Assembly (NCBI RefSeq): GCF_000266945.1 | Contig: NC_018025.1 | Span: forward strand, 62,001 to 126,000 | DNA: 64,000 bases | From: Desulfomonile tiedjei DSM 6799 | GTDB lineage: Bacteria; Desulfobacterota; Desulfomonilia; Desulfomonilales; Desulfomonilaceae | Direction of reading: 5' to 3' | Part shown: positions 17,339-26,244 of the stretch, piece by piece | How positions within the stretch are numbered: the stretch's first letter is position 1 | Layout: every line of letters begins with the position of its first letter | Notes under the pieces: model-generated | Told to the model about the DNA's origin: nothing | What the model saw: only the letters and a program-made list of their open reading frames with translations | Database searches by the model: none | Program-made: the position numbers and the translations under genes

Positions 17339-18189
17339 TCAGACGTGCATGTGCAATAGGTTTTCTCGTGATGGCATTATTCATCGGGACCGTTTGGGCT
17401 GAAGAGAAATGCGACGGTCTCTATGGTGAAGGAGATCACACGTTTTCTTTGGCAACGGGCAGCCCGGGGGAATTAGGCATTCTCAAGGAATTGGCTGAAG
17501 CCTTCTCCAAAGAGACCAAGACAAAGCTGTGCTGGACCAAGGCAGGTTCGGGCCAATCGTTAAAACTGCTCCAGGACAAAAAAGTCGACATGATAATGGT
17601 TCACGCTCCGGCAGCCGAAAAGAAAGCCATTGCCGACGGCTGGGCCGCGAATAGAAAACTCATCGGTTCCAATGAATTCTATATCGTTGGACCCGCGAAC
17701 GATCCTGCAAAGATCGGTGAAGCAAAGACTGCCGCAGACGCATATTCAAAGATCGCAGGAAGCCAGGCCAAATTCTTCTCCCGTGGAGATAGCAGCGGCA
17801 CACACAAGAAAGAAATGGACATATGGAAAAAAGCCGCTATCGATCCTCAAGGCCCTTGGTATGTGGTCACAAAGGACTTCATGACAGCTACTCTCAAGCG
17901 GGCAAATCAGGAAAACGGGTACTTCATGACGGACAGCAGCACGTGGGCTGCGGAAAAACAGAATCTTCCAAACCTGAAGATTCTGTTCAGAGGCGATCCG
18001 TACCTCGTGAACACCTATCACACGCTGTCCCAGCCTGAAGGAGCGACTCCGGGACAAAAATGGGCTGTCCGGTTCATCGAGTTTGTCGCTTCCGATAAGG
18101 GTCAGAAGATTTTAAGCGATTTCGGAAAAGATAAGCACGGCGAAGGCTTGTACAACGATGCGAACTACGCAAAACAATACGACAAGTAA
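17335..18189 (+). CDS. TupA-like ABC substrate-binding protein, variant binding loop
   Basis: 284 residues with a signal peptide (residues 1-22, cleaved near WAEE). It is homologous to the next protein along its length: GSGQSLKLLQDKKVDMIMVH, the YIVGPANDPAKI strand and SRGDSSGTHKKE. The N-terminal oxyanion loop, TTTST in tungstate-binding TupA, reads ATGSPGELG here, so ligand preference may differ. It overlaps the regulator by four bases and precedes the second binding protein by 21 bases. Tungstate, molybdate or another oxyanion are all possible. Confidence 0.82.
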   Translation: MIRRACAIGFLVMALFIGTVWAEEKCDGLYGEGDHTFSLATGSPGELGILKELAEAFSKETKTKLCWTKAGSGQSLKLLQDKKVDMIMVHAPAAEKKAIADGWAANRKLIGSNEFYIVGPANDPAKIGEAKTAADAYSKIAGSQAKFFSRGDSSGTHKKEMDIWKKAAIDPQGPWYVVTKDFMTATLKRANQENGYFMTDSSTWAAEKQNLPNLKILFRGDPYLVNTYHTLSQPEGATPGQKWAVRFIEFVASDKGQKILSDFGKDKHGEGLYNDANYAKQYDK

Positions 18190-18210
18190 ACCACATGTGG
18201 AGGTACTGAG

Positions 18211-19020
18211 ATGAAAAAATGTTTTAGTCTGATCCTTGTGCTTAGTTTGGCGTTGCTTTACTCCGGTGCAGTATCCGCTGAAACCAGGCTTCGGATGAGC
18301 ACAACCACGAGCACGGAAAATTCGGGGTTGCTTAAAGTGTTGCTGCCTCCGTTTGAAAAAGCCAATAACGTGAAAGTAGACGTTATATCAGTGGGCACGG
18401 GAAAGGCACTCAAACTTGGCGAAAACGGTGATGTAGATGTGGTGCTGGTTCATTCTCGACCTGCTGAGGACAAATTTGTTGCGGACGGCTTTGGAGTCGA
18501 TCGCAAAGACGTCATGTACAACGATTATGTGATTGTCGGTCCCAAAGACGACCCGGCAAAGATCAAAGGAACAAAGAGCGCAGCGGATGCTTTCAAGCGT
18601 ATTGCAGAAGCCAAAGCGCCTTTCATATCAAGGGCTGACGATTCGGGAACTGACAAGAAAGAGAAACAGATTTGGAAGCTAGTGGGGATCAAACCTGAAG
18701 GCGCCTGGTATGTAGAAGCGGGCCAGGGGATGGGCGCAGTCCTTCAGATGGCTTTTGACAAGAAAGGCTATACGCTGGCTGACCGTGGAACCTATGTTGC
18801 GTACCAGGGGAAGACAGATCTGGAAATAATGACAGAAGGTGACAAATCTCTGTTCAATCCGTACGGAGTAATCGCAGTAAACCCCAAGAAGCATCCGACC
18901 GTCAACTATGAACTTACAAAAAAGTTCATCGACTTTATGACCGGTCCTGAAGGTCAGAAGATCATCGCGGATTTCAAAGTGAACGATAAACAACTCTTCT
19001 TCCCGAGTGCAGGAAAGTAA
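18211..19020 (+). CDS. tupA: tungstate ABC transporter substrate-binding protein
   Basis: 269 residues with a clear signal peptide (MKKCFSLILVLSLALLYSGAVSA). The mature protein opens with RLRMSTTTSTENSGLL, the TTTS oxyanion loop typical of tungstate-specific TupA. VGTGKALKLGENGDVDVVLV and SRADDSGTDKKE follow. It binds tungstate in the periplasm and delivers it to the permease. GGAGGT lies upstream. A gap of 501 bases containing an element core separates it from the permease, unusual for a transporter operon. Confidence 0.88.
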   Translation: MKKCFSLILVLSLALLYSGAVSAETRLRMSTTTSTENSGLLKVLLPPFEKANNVKVDVISVGTGKALKLGENGDVDVVLVHSRPAEDKFVADGFGVDRKDVMYNDYVIVGPKDDPAKIKGTKSAADAFKRIAEAKAPFISRADDSGTDKKEKQIWKLVGIKPEGAWYVEAGQGMGAVLQMAFDKKGYTLADRGTYVAYQGKTDLEIMTEGDKSLFNPYGVIAVNPKKHPTVNYELTKKFIDFMTGPEGQKIIADFKVNDKQLFFPSAGK

Positions 19021-19285
19021 GAGGAGATAATCTCAAGCAGGGGGAAATATCTTTCGCAATAACCCGCGCGAATCATGCAATAAGAATCTTTGCAAAACTT
19101 CTGGTGTTGGTCGGAATCCGGACTTTTCTGTCGGAAAACCCGAATTTGGACCAATATAAAGAGTTCTTTTGGAGCGTTCGGGAAATCTTATTTTCAAATG
19201 GATTATGTTCTTGGTAGCTGAGAATCAATGAGAAACCACGGTAAGGACTGTTCCTGGGCTGGCGGCTCGGGGCAAATGCAGATCT

Positions 19286-19371
19286 CGTAGGGGCATCCCT
19301 TGTGGGTGCCCGGTAGCGACCGGCCTCCGTGCCGGTCATCCGGGAAGGGCAGGCACGAGACCTGCCCCTAC
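19286..19371 (+). mobile_element. isolated core of a family C element
   Basis: GTAGGGGCATCCCTTGTGGG, then GCGACCGGCCTCCGTGCCGG and CAGGCACGAGACCTGCCCC, match the interior of the long C copies at 53.7 and 55.7 kb in reverse. The GAGACTGTCTC ends are absent. It lies between the binding-protein and permease genes. I see nothing else in 19021-19521. Confidence 0.7.
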
Positions 19372-19521
19372 AGCAATTGAGCCGGCAATGCCAATGCCTT
19401 GTAATTACAGTTGATAAAATCGGTGCTTTCAACTCGGACCTCAGCTAACGGCATAGTCCATTTCCAAAAAGGTTCCCGGAATCCTTGCTGCTTCAAAGCG
19501 CATAGGCATCTCGGTACCAAC

Positions 19522-20214
19522 ATGGAATTTATTCTTGAAGGCTTTCTGAGCGCATTGCGCATGATATTCTCGTTGGATCGCGAGGTCTATTTCGTCGTAT
19601 GGACCTCGCTTCAGGTTTCCATGATTGCGGTTTTTTTCTCAACCCTCGTGGGCGTTCCGCTGGGTTTGATTGCCGCCACCAGAACATTCCCGGGTAAACA
19701 GGCGCTCATACTTGCACTGAACACCAGTATGGCGCTTCCCACCGTTGTGGTGGGACTTCTTCTCTATGCTTTCATAAGTCGAAGAGGACCGCTGGGAGAA
19801 CTGGGGCTTCTTTTTACTCCTGCAGGGGTGAGTCTGGGATTATTTATGCTTTCACTGCCGCTGGTCACGAATTTAACCCTGTCGGGGATACAGAGTTCAG
19901 ACCCTCGTCTCTTCGTCACCTGCAAGCTCCTGGGTGCGACTCCTTTTCAGCAAGGAATTATGATTCTTAAAGAGGCACGCTTTGCAGTCATGGCAGGAAT
20001 AGTCGTAGCCTTCGGTCGAGTCATATCCGAAGTTGGGATTGCCATGATGCTCGGTGGCAATATCAGGGGATATACACGGACCATGACGACTGCGATCGCC
20101 CTGGAAACGAGCAAAGGGGAATTTGAGTTGGGCATGGCTCTGGGAATCTTTCTTCTAGCGGTCGCGTTTCTCATCAACGGGCTGCTATTCATGCTCCAGC
20201 GGAGAAAAGCATGA
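19522..20214 (+). CDS. tupB: tungstate ABC transporter permease
   Basis: 230 residues with about six membrane helices. The cytoplasmic loop AATRTFPGKQALILALNTS starts the transmembrane domain, and ATPFQQGIMILKEARFAVMAG is close to the EAA loop that contacts the ATPase. This is the TupB-type domain of molybdate/tungstate permeases. I place the start at ATG 19522; the frame is open further upstream to 19411, but that stretch (many Arg/His/Cys) looks non-coding. No strong ribosome site is seen, so the exact start is uncertain. The stop overlaps the ATPase start by four bases. Confidence 0.88.
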   Translation: MEFILEGFLSALRMIFSLDREVYFVVWTSLQVSMIAVFFSTLVGVPLGLIAATRTFPGKQALILALNTSMALPTVVVGLLLYAFISRRGPLGELGLLFTPAGVSLGLFMLSLPLVTNLTLSGIQSSDPRLFVTCKLLGATPFQQGIMILKEARFAVMAGIVVAFGRVISEVGIAMMLGGNIRGYTRTMTTAIALETSKGEFELGMALGIFLLAVAFLINGLLFMLQRRKA

Positions 20215-21206
20215 CCCCGGCGTACGAAATAGAAGGGCTCACTTTCACGTACGGGACCGTCCCGGTGATTTCATTGGATCGCCTGGAGATTCCCGCAGGG
20301 GAAATAGTCGGCCTGGTAGGTCCGAACGGATCGGGCAAGACAACTCTGCTGCACATGCTCGCCTTTATCGAGGAACCCGGCCAGGGTGATATTCGGTTCT
20401 TCGGTCAATCGTGCACTGAATCGAATCGCCTTGCATTGAGACGAAAGGTCGGGTTGCTGCTGCAAAACCCCTATCTGTTTCACAGCACGGTTCTGAGCAA
20501 CCTCACCTGGGGACTTAAAATACGCGACGTTCCCCGGCACGTTGCAGCGGAGGCTGCCCTGAAGGCGCTCGCGTTGGTGGGCCTTGGCGGATTCGAGGGC
20601 CGGTATGCCAGGGCACTTTCCGGTGGAGAAACGCAGCGGGTCGCTCTGGCACGGGCATTGGTGCTCGATCCCGAGGTGCTCCTGCTGGATGAACCAGCGA
20701 ACCACATGGATAAGGAAAGCATCGAACGCACAGAGAGTATCGTTTCCACCTTGAACCGGGAACATGGCAAAACCGTGATCCTCACGAGCCACAATGCATC
20801 CACCGTGCAGAATCTTGCACATCGGATCCTCTATGTCGAGCAAGGGAGAGTCGTGCCCGCGTCTCTGGACAATCTTTTTTCGGGCAATCTCGTCCAGGAT
20901 GGGTCGGTTTTCCGGACCGAACGCATATCCGTAGACTTGCCGGATCGCATGAATTCGGGCTCGCGATTGGTGATCGATGCGCAACAGATACGGCTGTTGC
21001 TCGATACTCCCGAACCGGATCTCAAGAATGTGTTTTCTGGCCTACTGAGTGCGATGACTTTGGAGAACGGCAAGATCAAGGTCAAAGTCGATGCCGAAGA
21101 ATCGTTCCAGATTGTTTTGGAGAAGTCCGACCCTCTTGTTTCCAATATCAGATTGGGACAGAGATGCTGGTTCCATCTCACCCCCTCTTCCATAAAGGTT
21201 TTCTAA
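20211..21206 (+). CDS. tupC: ABC transporter ATP-binding protein (tungstate type)
   Basis: 331 residues. Walker A GPNGSGKTT is near residue 38, the signature LSGGETQRVALARAL near 139, Walker B VLLLDEPAN near 160, and the switch His in TSHNAS near 195. The last 90 residues form an accessory domain (ENGKIKVKVDAEESFQIVLE) resembling the TOBE-like regulatory domains of molybdate-type ATPases, which can bind the oxyanion and inhibit transport. It couples to the permease gene by a four-base overlap. It ends the operon. Confidence 0.9.
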   Translation: MTPAYEIEGLTFTYGTVPVISLDRLEIPAGEIVGLVGPNGSGKTTLLHMLAFIEEPGQGDIRFFGQSCTESNRLALRRKVGLLLQNPYLFHSTVLSNLTWGLKIRDVPRHVAAEAALKALALVGLGGFEGRYARALSGGETQRVALARALVLDPEVLLLDEPANHMDKESIERTESIVSTLNREHGKTVILTSHNASTVQNLAHRILYVEQGRVVPASLDNLFSGNLVQDGSVFRTERISVDLPDRMNSGSRLVIDAQQIRLLLDTPEPDLKNVFSGLLSAMTLENGKIKVKVDAEESFQIVLEKSDPLVSNIRLGQRCWFHLTPSSIKVF

Positions 21207-21367
21207 GTTCGGAAAGTATCTGGCAGTCTGCGCAGGATGCCGGTGAGCGAAGCAAACCGCATCAATCGAGTCCTCACGGGATGCGTGAACGTGCGGTTCA
21301 TCTCATCTACCGAACCCTGCGTGCTTGGCCTTTGTTGAATTCAGAAGAGGGCCGTTTTTGCAGCATT

Positions 21368-21554
21368 TATACCGATTCTCGAAAGTAATCACGGATTGTG
21401 AAGAGCAGTTCCCAGCAATTGGTAGCGCCGGCCTCCGTGCCGGCGAACAATTCACCAAACAAAGCAATAAGTTATCGCCGGCAGGGACGCCGGCGCTACT
21501 GATTCTTCCCATTGCAGGCATTGGATTCCGTCAAGACTTTCGATAACAGCTATA
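21368..21554 (+). mobile_element. family E MITE-like element (copy 2)
   Basis: 187 bp, nearly identical to the copy at 9930, with the same 19-bp imperfect terminal inverted repeats. Its right end enters the 3' end of the small membrane-protein gene and supplies that gene's TAG stop. The remainder of the 21207-21549 gap shows nothing else. Confidence 0.8.
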
Positions 21555-21879
21555 ACAGAAGAGCAGCTCCTACAATCAAACTCGCCCATTTTGTCCATCT
21601 TGAAAAATGTGGCAAAGATCCGCCGTAAAGTGCGGAGATGCCAATCCACATTCCCACAATGCCGACCAATGCTTCTCTGGAGATACCAATCCATTTGGGA
21701 GCCATAAGTTCCATGTAATTGGACAAACCAAGCACCACATATGCAGCACCGAACAATAGCCACACAATTATGGTCAGAGTGTTCCTGCGTTCCCATTGAA
21801 ACTGTGCTGCGGCCAAGATGCAGCATACTCCAAAAAGCAAATCGACCAAAACATCTGAATATTTTACCAATTCGTCCAT
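21550..21879 (-). CDS. small membrane protein of unknown function
   Basis: 109 residues with four predicted helices: VLVDLLFGVCCILAAAQF, LTIIVWLLFGAAYVVLGL, ALVGIVGMWIGISALYG and WASLIVGAALLL. TAAGGAGCG lies upstream of the ATG, a good binding site. I do not recognise the family. The reading frame ends at TAG inside the terminal repeat of the E element, immediately after the last hydrophobic residues, so the native C-terminus may have been longer. Convergent with the tungstate operon. Confidence 0.65.
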   Translation of the reverse strand: MDELVKYSDVLVDLLFGVCCILAAAQFQWERRNTLTIIVWLLFGAAYVVLGLSNYMELMAPKWIGISREALVGIVGMWIGISALYGGSLPHFSRWTKWASLIVGAALLL

Positions 21880-21947
21880 TCCGGTCGCTCCTTATAGCCC
21901 GTTCCATAAAACTAATTGAGTGTAGATCGAAAGGCTGCATTAGAGCG

Positions 21948-22118
21948 ATTGCAAAAAAATCTGACGTTTATCCCACGCTCTAATACAAGATATTAGTGGG
22001 GGCCGGCGTCCCTGCCGGTCCATTCTATAGATATCATTGATCATATTGAATATGTGCCGGCACGGAGGCCGACACCCACCAATACTTCTATCCTCAATCG
22101 GGCATTAATTCTTGATGC
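21948..22118 (-). mobile_element. family A element, uninterrupted
   Basis: Contains GTTTATCCCACGCTC, the GGCCGGCGTCCCTGCCGGTC hairpin, GATATCATTGATCATATTG, GTGCCGGCACGGAGGCCGAC and the degenerate right end GGCATTAATTCTTG. At about 171 bases this is the best uninterrupted copy in the window and defines the family's unnested form. It fills the space between two convergent/tandem minus-strand genes. Confidence 0.8.
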
Positions 22119-22153
22119 TATAAATACGATCATTGAGTTTTCGTTCGTCACTG

Positions 22154-22906
22154 TCATCCGTGAATCTTTATATTCTGCAATTGTTTCCATGTGCTTTCCG
22201 AGTACCAGATATCTACCATCTCATCACGGTACAGCTCATCCTTGCGCTTCATCTCTGCTGTGGTATCGGTGCGGAGAAGCTTCTTTATGCTTTCGAAAGC
22301 AGGCCCGTATCGATGAGCATATTCTTTGGCAATTTTGAGTGAGGTTGCCTCGAGTTCTTCCGGTGAGACCACCAAATCCACCAGTCCGAGCCCCTTGCCT
22401 TCTTCCGGGGAGAACATGGCTCCGGTGAATGCTACTGTTTCGGCGTTTCTCTGCCCTGTGCAGTACTTGAGCATTTCAGCGCTTCCTGGAAACAGAGACG
22501 AACCGAAGTTGATTTCGTTCAGGCTGATTTTGCCTTTACCCGAGGCCATAATGCGATAATCGCATGCTGTTGCGAGCATGCATCCACCCGCAACCGTGTG
22601 CCCATTGAGAGAGGCTATTACCGGTTTCGGATAGAGAAACACGTATGTGTACAGGTCCGCAAATTTCGTAACAAATCGAATGAAGTCTTGTCGCGAGTAC
22701 CCGAGGAACTCGGGTATGTCGAGCCCAAAGGAAAAGAAGGAGCCCCTGCCTGTTATAATTACGGCCTTCACCTCAGGATTTGTCGCGAGCTCTTGAAAAC
22801 AGGATTTTAGCTCCTCTGCAAAAGCCTCGTTTATGGGATTGACTTTACCGCGATTAAGGGTGATCGACGCTATGTTGTCCTGAACGGACTGGATGATGAA
22901 TTCCAT
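22154..22906 (-). CDS. enoyl-CoA hydratase/isomerase (crotonase) family protein
   Basis: 250 residues of the crotonase fold, which stabilises acyl-CoA enolates. The first oxyanion-hole segment is in FSFGLDIPEF (near 59), and the second is the conserved NGHTVAGGCMLATACDYRIM (near 103). The usual Glu appears in SLNEINFGSSLFPGS (near 133). Whether it hydrates, isomerises or does something else cannot be told. AGAGGAG precedes the ATG. It is followed, reading its own direction, by a family A element, and precedes no obvious beta-oxidation partner. The MBL gene upstream is on the same strand, 64 bases away. Confidence 0.85.
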   Translation of the reverse strand: MEFIIQSVQDNIASITLNRGKVNPINEAFAEELKSCFQELATNPEVKAVIITGRGSFFSFGLDIPEFLGYSRQDFIRFVTKFADLYTYVFLYPKPVIASLNGHTVAGGCMLATACDYRIMASGKGKISLNEINFGSSLFPGSAEMLKYCTGQRNAETVAFTGAMFSPEEGKGLGLVDLVVSPEELEATSLKIAKEYAHRYGPAFESIKKLLRTDTTAEMKRKDELYRDEMVDIWYSESTWKQLQNIKIHG

Positions 22907-22970
22907 ATGGACTCCTCTGATTTCTTATACCGGAATAATACTGATCAATTCTCAATGTGACCCGTGTAGG

Positions 22971-23744
22971 TCACCATTCAATGGTCGGCCCGACCTCGTT
23001 CTGGGTAGCGCAACATAAGGTGCCTCTATTTCGGAGAAAAGCCTTCAAAGAAGATGACGCACATTCCAGGGCCAGCTCCGGAGTATTGTTCGTTTCAGAC
23101 ATGTGCGCCAACACAACGGCTTGCAGCTCGTCAGACACGATACGCTGCAGCACTTTGGAGCTCTCGGTATTGGAAAGATGTCCCAATCTGCCCCGGACCC
23201 GTTGCTTGAGCTCCCAGGGATACGGGCCGTCTCTCAACATGTCCGGATCGTGATTACTCTCCAGAACGATTACGTGGAGATCTGTCATGAGATTCAGGAC
23301 GAGTCCCGTGGTGGTACCCAGGTCAGTTGCGATACCCATGCGGGCCGATCCACATGAAATCCTGAATCCCACAGGGTCTACGCAGTCGTGGGGAACGGAA
23401 AACGGATGGATCCGGAAACACTGGTATTCGAATACCTTCCCGGTCTCAAAAAGCTGCACATCATGCACTTTGCCAAGAACCTGGTGAATCGCCTGCCATG
23501 TCCGGCGATTAGCCAGGACAGGAATGTGATACTTGCGAGAGAGCACCCCCGCGCCTTTCACATGATCCGAGTGGCCGTGTGAAATGAGTATGCCTTTGAG
23601 CGATCCGGGATCGACACCTGCACTGGCTAAGCGGGCCGTCAATTGTTTGGCGGATAACCCGGCGTCCACCAAAATGGCCGAACCGTTTCCTTCAACAAGA
23701 AATGAATTTCCGGAACTGCCGCTGGCCAGTGGGGTTAATCTCAT
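22971..23744 (-). CDS. MBL-fold metallohydrolase (YycJ/WalJ-like)
   Basis: 257 residues. The binuclear metal motif SHGHSDHVKG (near residue 54) is followed by DCVDPVGF, the ATDLGTTT strand (Asp ligand) and LESNHDPDML with His. The opening LTPLASGSSGNSFLVEG, with the SGSSGNS signature, is typical of the YycJ/WalJ group, proposed to be 5'-3' exonucleases or hydrolases linked to DNA repair and cell-wall signalling. Substrate unknown. The binding site before the ATG is weak. Likely co-transcribed with the crotonase gene. Confidence 0.85.
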   Translation of the reverse strand: MRLTPLASGSSGNSFLVEGNGSAILVDAGLSAKQLTARLASAGVDPGSLKGILISHGHSDHVKGAGVLSRKYHIPVLANRRTWQAIHQVLGKVHDVQLFETGKVFEYQCFRIHPFSVPHDCVDPVGFRISCGSARMGIATDLGTTTGLVLNLMTDLHVIVLESNHDPDMLRDGPYPWELKQRVRGRLGHLSNTESSKVLQRIVSDELQAVVLAHMSETNNTPELALECASSSLKAFLRNRGTLCCATQNEVGPTIEW

Positions 23745-23919
23745 TCGTACGACCTGCAGAGGATATGCTCTTATCGGGCCGGAAAATTATCTTTCTGTCA
23801 GCTAAGTGTCAAGCGTTTTCGCCGGTATGTCTCAATATGAATGCGCCTTCGCAGCAGTAAGACTGCGGAAGTTCTTGGAAAGGGTTTCTCCGGTCTTATT
23901 GCTCCGATCGGGTATCTGT

Positions 23920-24435
23920 TCAAGAACCGTATCCCGCGAGTCTACCTGCGAGAACTCCCGCAAGCACAACGCAGACAATCCAGGCCTGGACTACCGGCCC
24001 AAGTTTGGAAGGCGTCTGTTCAAGAATTTCTTTCGCCCCTCCGGAAACAATAGTCCCCGGCACATGTCTGAGGATTGCATCGGCAAGTTCTCTGAAACCA
24101 TAAATGGTGTTAGTAATGATGATCGGACGGCTGGAAGATGTGGCGAGAATGAGGAACAGCTTATTCCCGGATCTGATCGCATCCAAAGATTCTATATGGA
24201 GCCATTCAACGCGTACGGTCCGCAAAAACTTCCGTATCGTCAAGCCCTCAGGGCCGACAGTAATATGTCTTGATAAGATTTCAGCTCCAAGATAGAAGAA
24301 AGGGATGAGAATTATGATGAGCAGGAAACCTCTTTGGGTCGGTCCTTCGAAAATTAACAGAGAAAAACCCGAAATCATCGCAAGTACAACAGGTGGTATC
24401 ATCCTTGAATCCACTCGATAGTCCCTGTTTTCCAT
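23920..24435 (-). CDS. PH-like domain membrane protein of unknown function
   Basis: 171 residues. Two membrane helices at the N-terminus (PPVVLAMISGFSLLIF and GFLLIIILIPFFYLGAEIL) lead into a domain of about 80 residues whose strands (HITVGPEGLTIRKF, VEWLHIESLDAIRSG, RPIIITNTIYGF) look like a bacterial PH-like (DUF304/YdbT-type) fold. A final helix (AWIVCVVLAGVLAGRL) ends the chain. GAAGGATC lies upstream of the ATG. Same strand as the MBL gene, 175 bases away. The fold call is from pattern only. Confidence 0.6.
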   Translation of the reverse strand: MENRDYRVDSRMIPPVVLAMISGFSLLIFEGPTQRGFLLIIILIPFFYLGAEILSRHITVGPEGLTIRKFLRTVRVEWLHIESLDAIRSGNKLFLILATSSSRPIIITNTIYGFRELADAILRHVPGTIVSGGAKEILEQTPSKLGPVVQAWIVCVVLAGVLAGRLAGYGS

Positions 24436-24560
24436 TTTTTTTTAGATCCTTCCTACAGGCTTCTTCACTTGTTACGTCTGACAGGCTATGATAACATGCA
24501 AAACTTACCGCATGGAGCTTTTTTGAAAAACTCAGCGAGACCCCTCAGGAGAAATCTCCC

Positions 24561-25868
24561 ATGAAGATTACCACATCTTTCCGATCCGCCGTTTTGATAC
24601 TCGTGACAGTCAGCTTTTTCGTGCTGCCTGTCCACGCGTTTAGCGCGGATGAGTCACCGGATTATAAAGAATTACGTCTTTTTCGTATGGTTATGCAGTT
24701 GGTTCAGAAGAATTATGTGAAGGATGTATCTGATAAGGATCTGATTCAGGGCGCTATTACGGGTATGCTTCAGTCGCTGGATCCCCATTCATCGTACATG
24801 ACCGAAGAAATGTTCAAAGAGCTTCAGGTCGAGACCAAAGGCGAATTTGAAGGACTCGGAATAGAAATTACGCTGGAAAATGGCGTGCTTACGATTATCT
24901 CGCCTATCGAAGACACACCTGCATTCAAAGCAGGGCTGAAACCCGGTGACAAGATTATCAAAATAGACGGCGAGCCCACGAAGAATATCACGCTTGTCAA
25001 AGCAGTAAAGAAAATGCGCGGCCCGAAAGATAGCAAGGTAACTCTCACCATCATGCGCGAAGGTTTCAAGAAATTCAAAGATTTTGAGATCTCCCGAGCC
25101 AAAATTCATGTAAAGTCCGTCAAAAAGGAACTCATCGAACCGGGTTACCCGTATGTGCGGATTGCGAATTTCCAGGAGACTACAGAGACGGATCTCGCGG
25201 ATGCAATCAAAGACTACGGTGAGGATGACAAGATCAAGGGTTTGGTTCTGGACCTCCGAAACAATCCGGGAGGATTGCTGGATCAGGCTTGGAAAGTCTC
25301 AAACCTCTTTGTGGATCGCAATGCTCTCATAGTATATACCGATGGTAGAGCCAAAGATCAGCGGATGGATTTTCGTGCAACCAAATCCGGGAAACATTAC
25401 AAGTTCAAGATTGCGGTTCTTATTAACAAAGGAAGCGCAAGTGCTTCGGAAATTGTGGCCGGAGCACTCCAGGATTACGATCGTGCAGTCGTTTTCGGAA
25501 CCAAGTCTTTCGGAAAAGCATCAGTGCAGACGATTATTCCTTTGGGGAACGGGTCAGGTTTGAGATTGACCACGGCATATTATTACACGCCAAAGGGACG
25601 TCACATCCAGAAAACCGGTATTCACCCGGATGTAGATCTCGAGCAGGAAGTGACGAAGCAAGAGGAAGCAGATCTGGAAGAAGAATCGAAACCTATCGAT
25701 CAGAAGAAGAGAAAAGATCGTTACCTCAGAAGCAAGGCCGATCCCGAGCATGATCCGGTTTTGAAGAAGGCTCTGGAATGGCTCAAGTCGGATATTGCGG
25801 TAAAGCAGTATAAGCTGGACAACCAGAAACCGCCTATTCCCGAAACTGCAGCATTAAACGAAAAATAG
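24561..25868 (+). CDS. ctpA: S41 C-terminal processing peptidase
   Basis: 435 residues. A signal peptide (residues 1-28, ending VHAFSA) directs it to the periplasm. A PDZ domain (about 85-170: GEFEGLGIEITLENGVLTI to AGLKPGDKIIKIDG) precedes the S41 protease domain. The catalytic Ser lies in KGSASASEIVAG (near 291-300) and the Lys in GTKSFGKASVQT (K319). The RNNPGGLLDQA strand is also present. The C-terminus is a Lys/Glu-rich tail. These enzymes trim or degrade periplasmic and membrane proteins from their C-terminal ends. Monocistronic, followed by a terminator hairpin. Confidence 0.93.
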   Translation: MKITTSFRSAVLILVTVSFFVLPVHAFSADESPDYKELRLFRMVMQLVQKNYVKDVSDKDLIQGAITGMLQSLDPHSSYMTEEMFKELQVETKGEFEGLGIEITLENGVLTIISPIEDTPAFKAGLKPGDKIIKIDGEPTKNITLVKAVKKMRGPKDSKVTLTIMREGFKKFKDFEISRAKIHVKSVKKELIEPGYPYVRIANFQETTETDLADAIKDYGEDDKIKGLVLDLRNNPGGLLDQAWKVSNLFVDRNALIVYTDGRAKDQRMDFRATKSGKHYKFKIAVLINKGSASASEIVAGALQDYDRAVVFGTKSFGKASVQTIIPLGNGSGLRLTTAYYYTPKGRHIQKTGIHPDVDLEQEVTKQEEADLEEESKPIDQKKRKDRYLRSKADPEHDPVLKKALEWLKSDIAVKQYKLDNQKPPIPETAALNEK

Positions 25869-25879
25869 TCTGTTCCCGG

Positions 25880-25904
25880 GAGGCGTCTTCTTCGAGGACG
25901 CCTC
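25880..25904 (+). terminator. terminator hairpin of the ctpA gene
   Basis: GAGGCGTC and GACGCCTC pair around a nine-base loop 11 bases after the stop. The sequence after it is T-rich (TCTTCGTTCT), which fits Rho-independent termination. Confidence 0.65.
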
Positions 25905-25939
25905 TCTTCGTTCTGACTTGCCTGTACAGTCCTTCGATA

Positions 25940-26130
25940 ATATAGCAGATGACATAATTCCCGACCTTTTGAACACATTGTGCTTCAAAGGAACGGTAGA
26001 GGCCGGCGTCGCTGCCGGCCTGAACGGTTGATTTGTATTTGAAAAATGTGCCGGCACGGAGGCACGGCACCTACCAATTGCCGAGAAGTGCTTTTCGCAA
26101 TTGGACACTGTTTTATACACTTACTATAGA
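25940..26130. repeat. diverged palindromic element related to family E
   Basis: The centre at 25992-26077 has GGTAGAGGCCGGCGTCGCTG and GTGCCGGCACGGAGGCACGG as hairpin arms. Its reverse strand reads CGGCAATTGGTAGGTGCCG, close to the CAGCAATTGGTAGCGCCGG of the E copies. The ends do not match E. Non-coding; it fills most of 25905-26244. Confidence 0.6.
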
Positions 26131-26244
26131 ATCATAGCTGCCAAAAAGATTTGCGGTAACCGATAGAAGATGCAACATTGGTGAGAAGCTCCCAAGTGCA
26201 TTCCTTATTTGGGAATGAAGGGTCGCCCCATATTTTCGCGCGTC

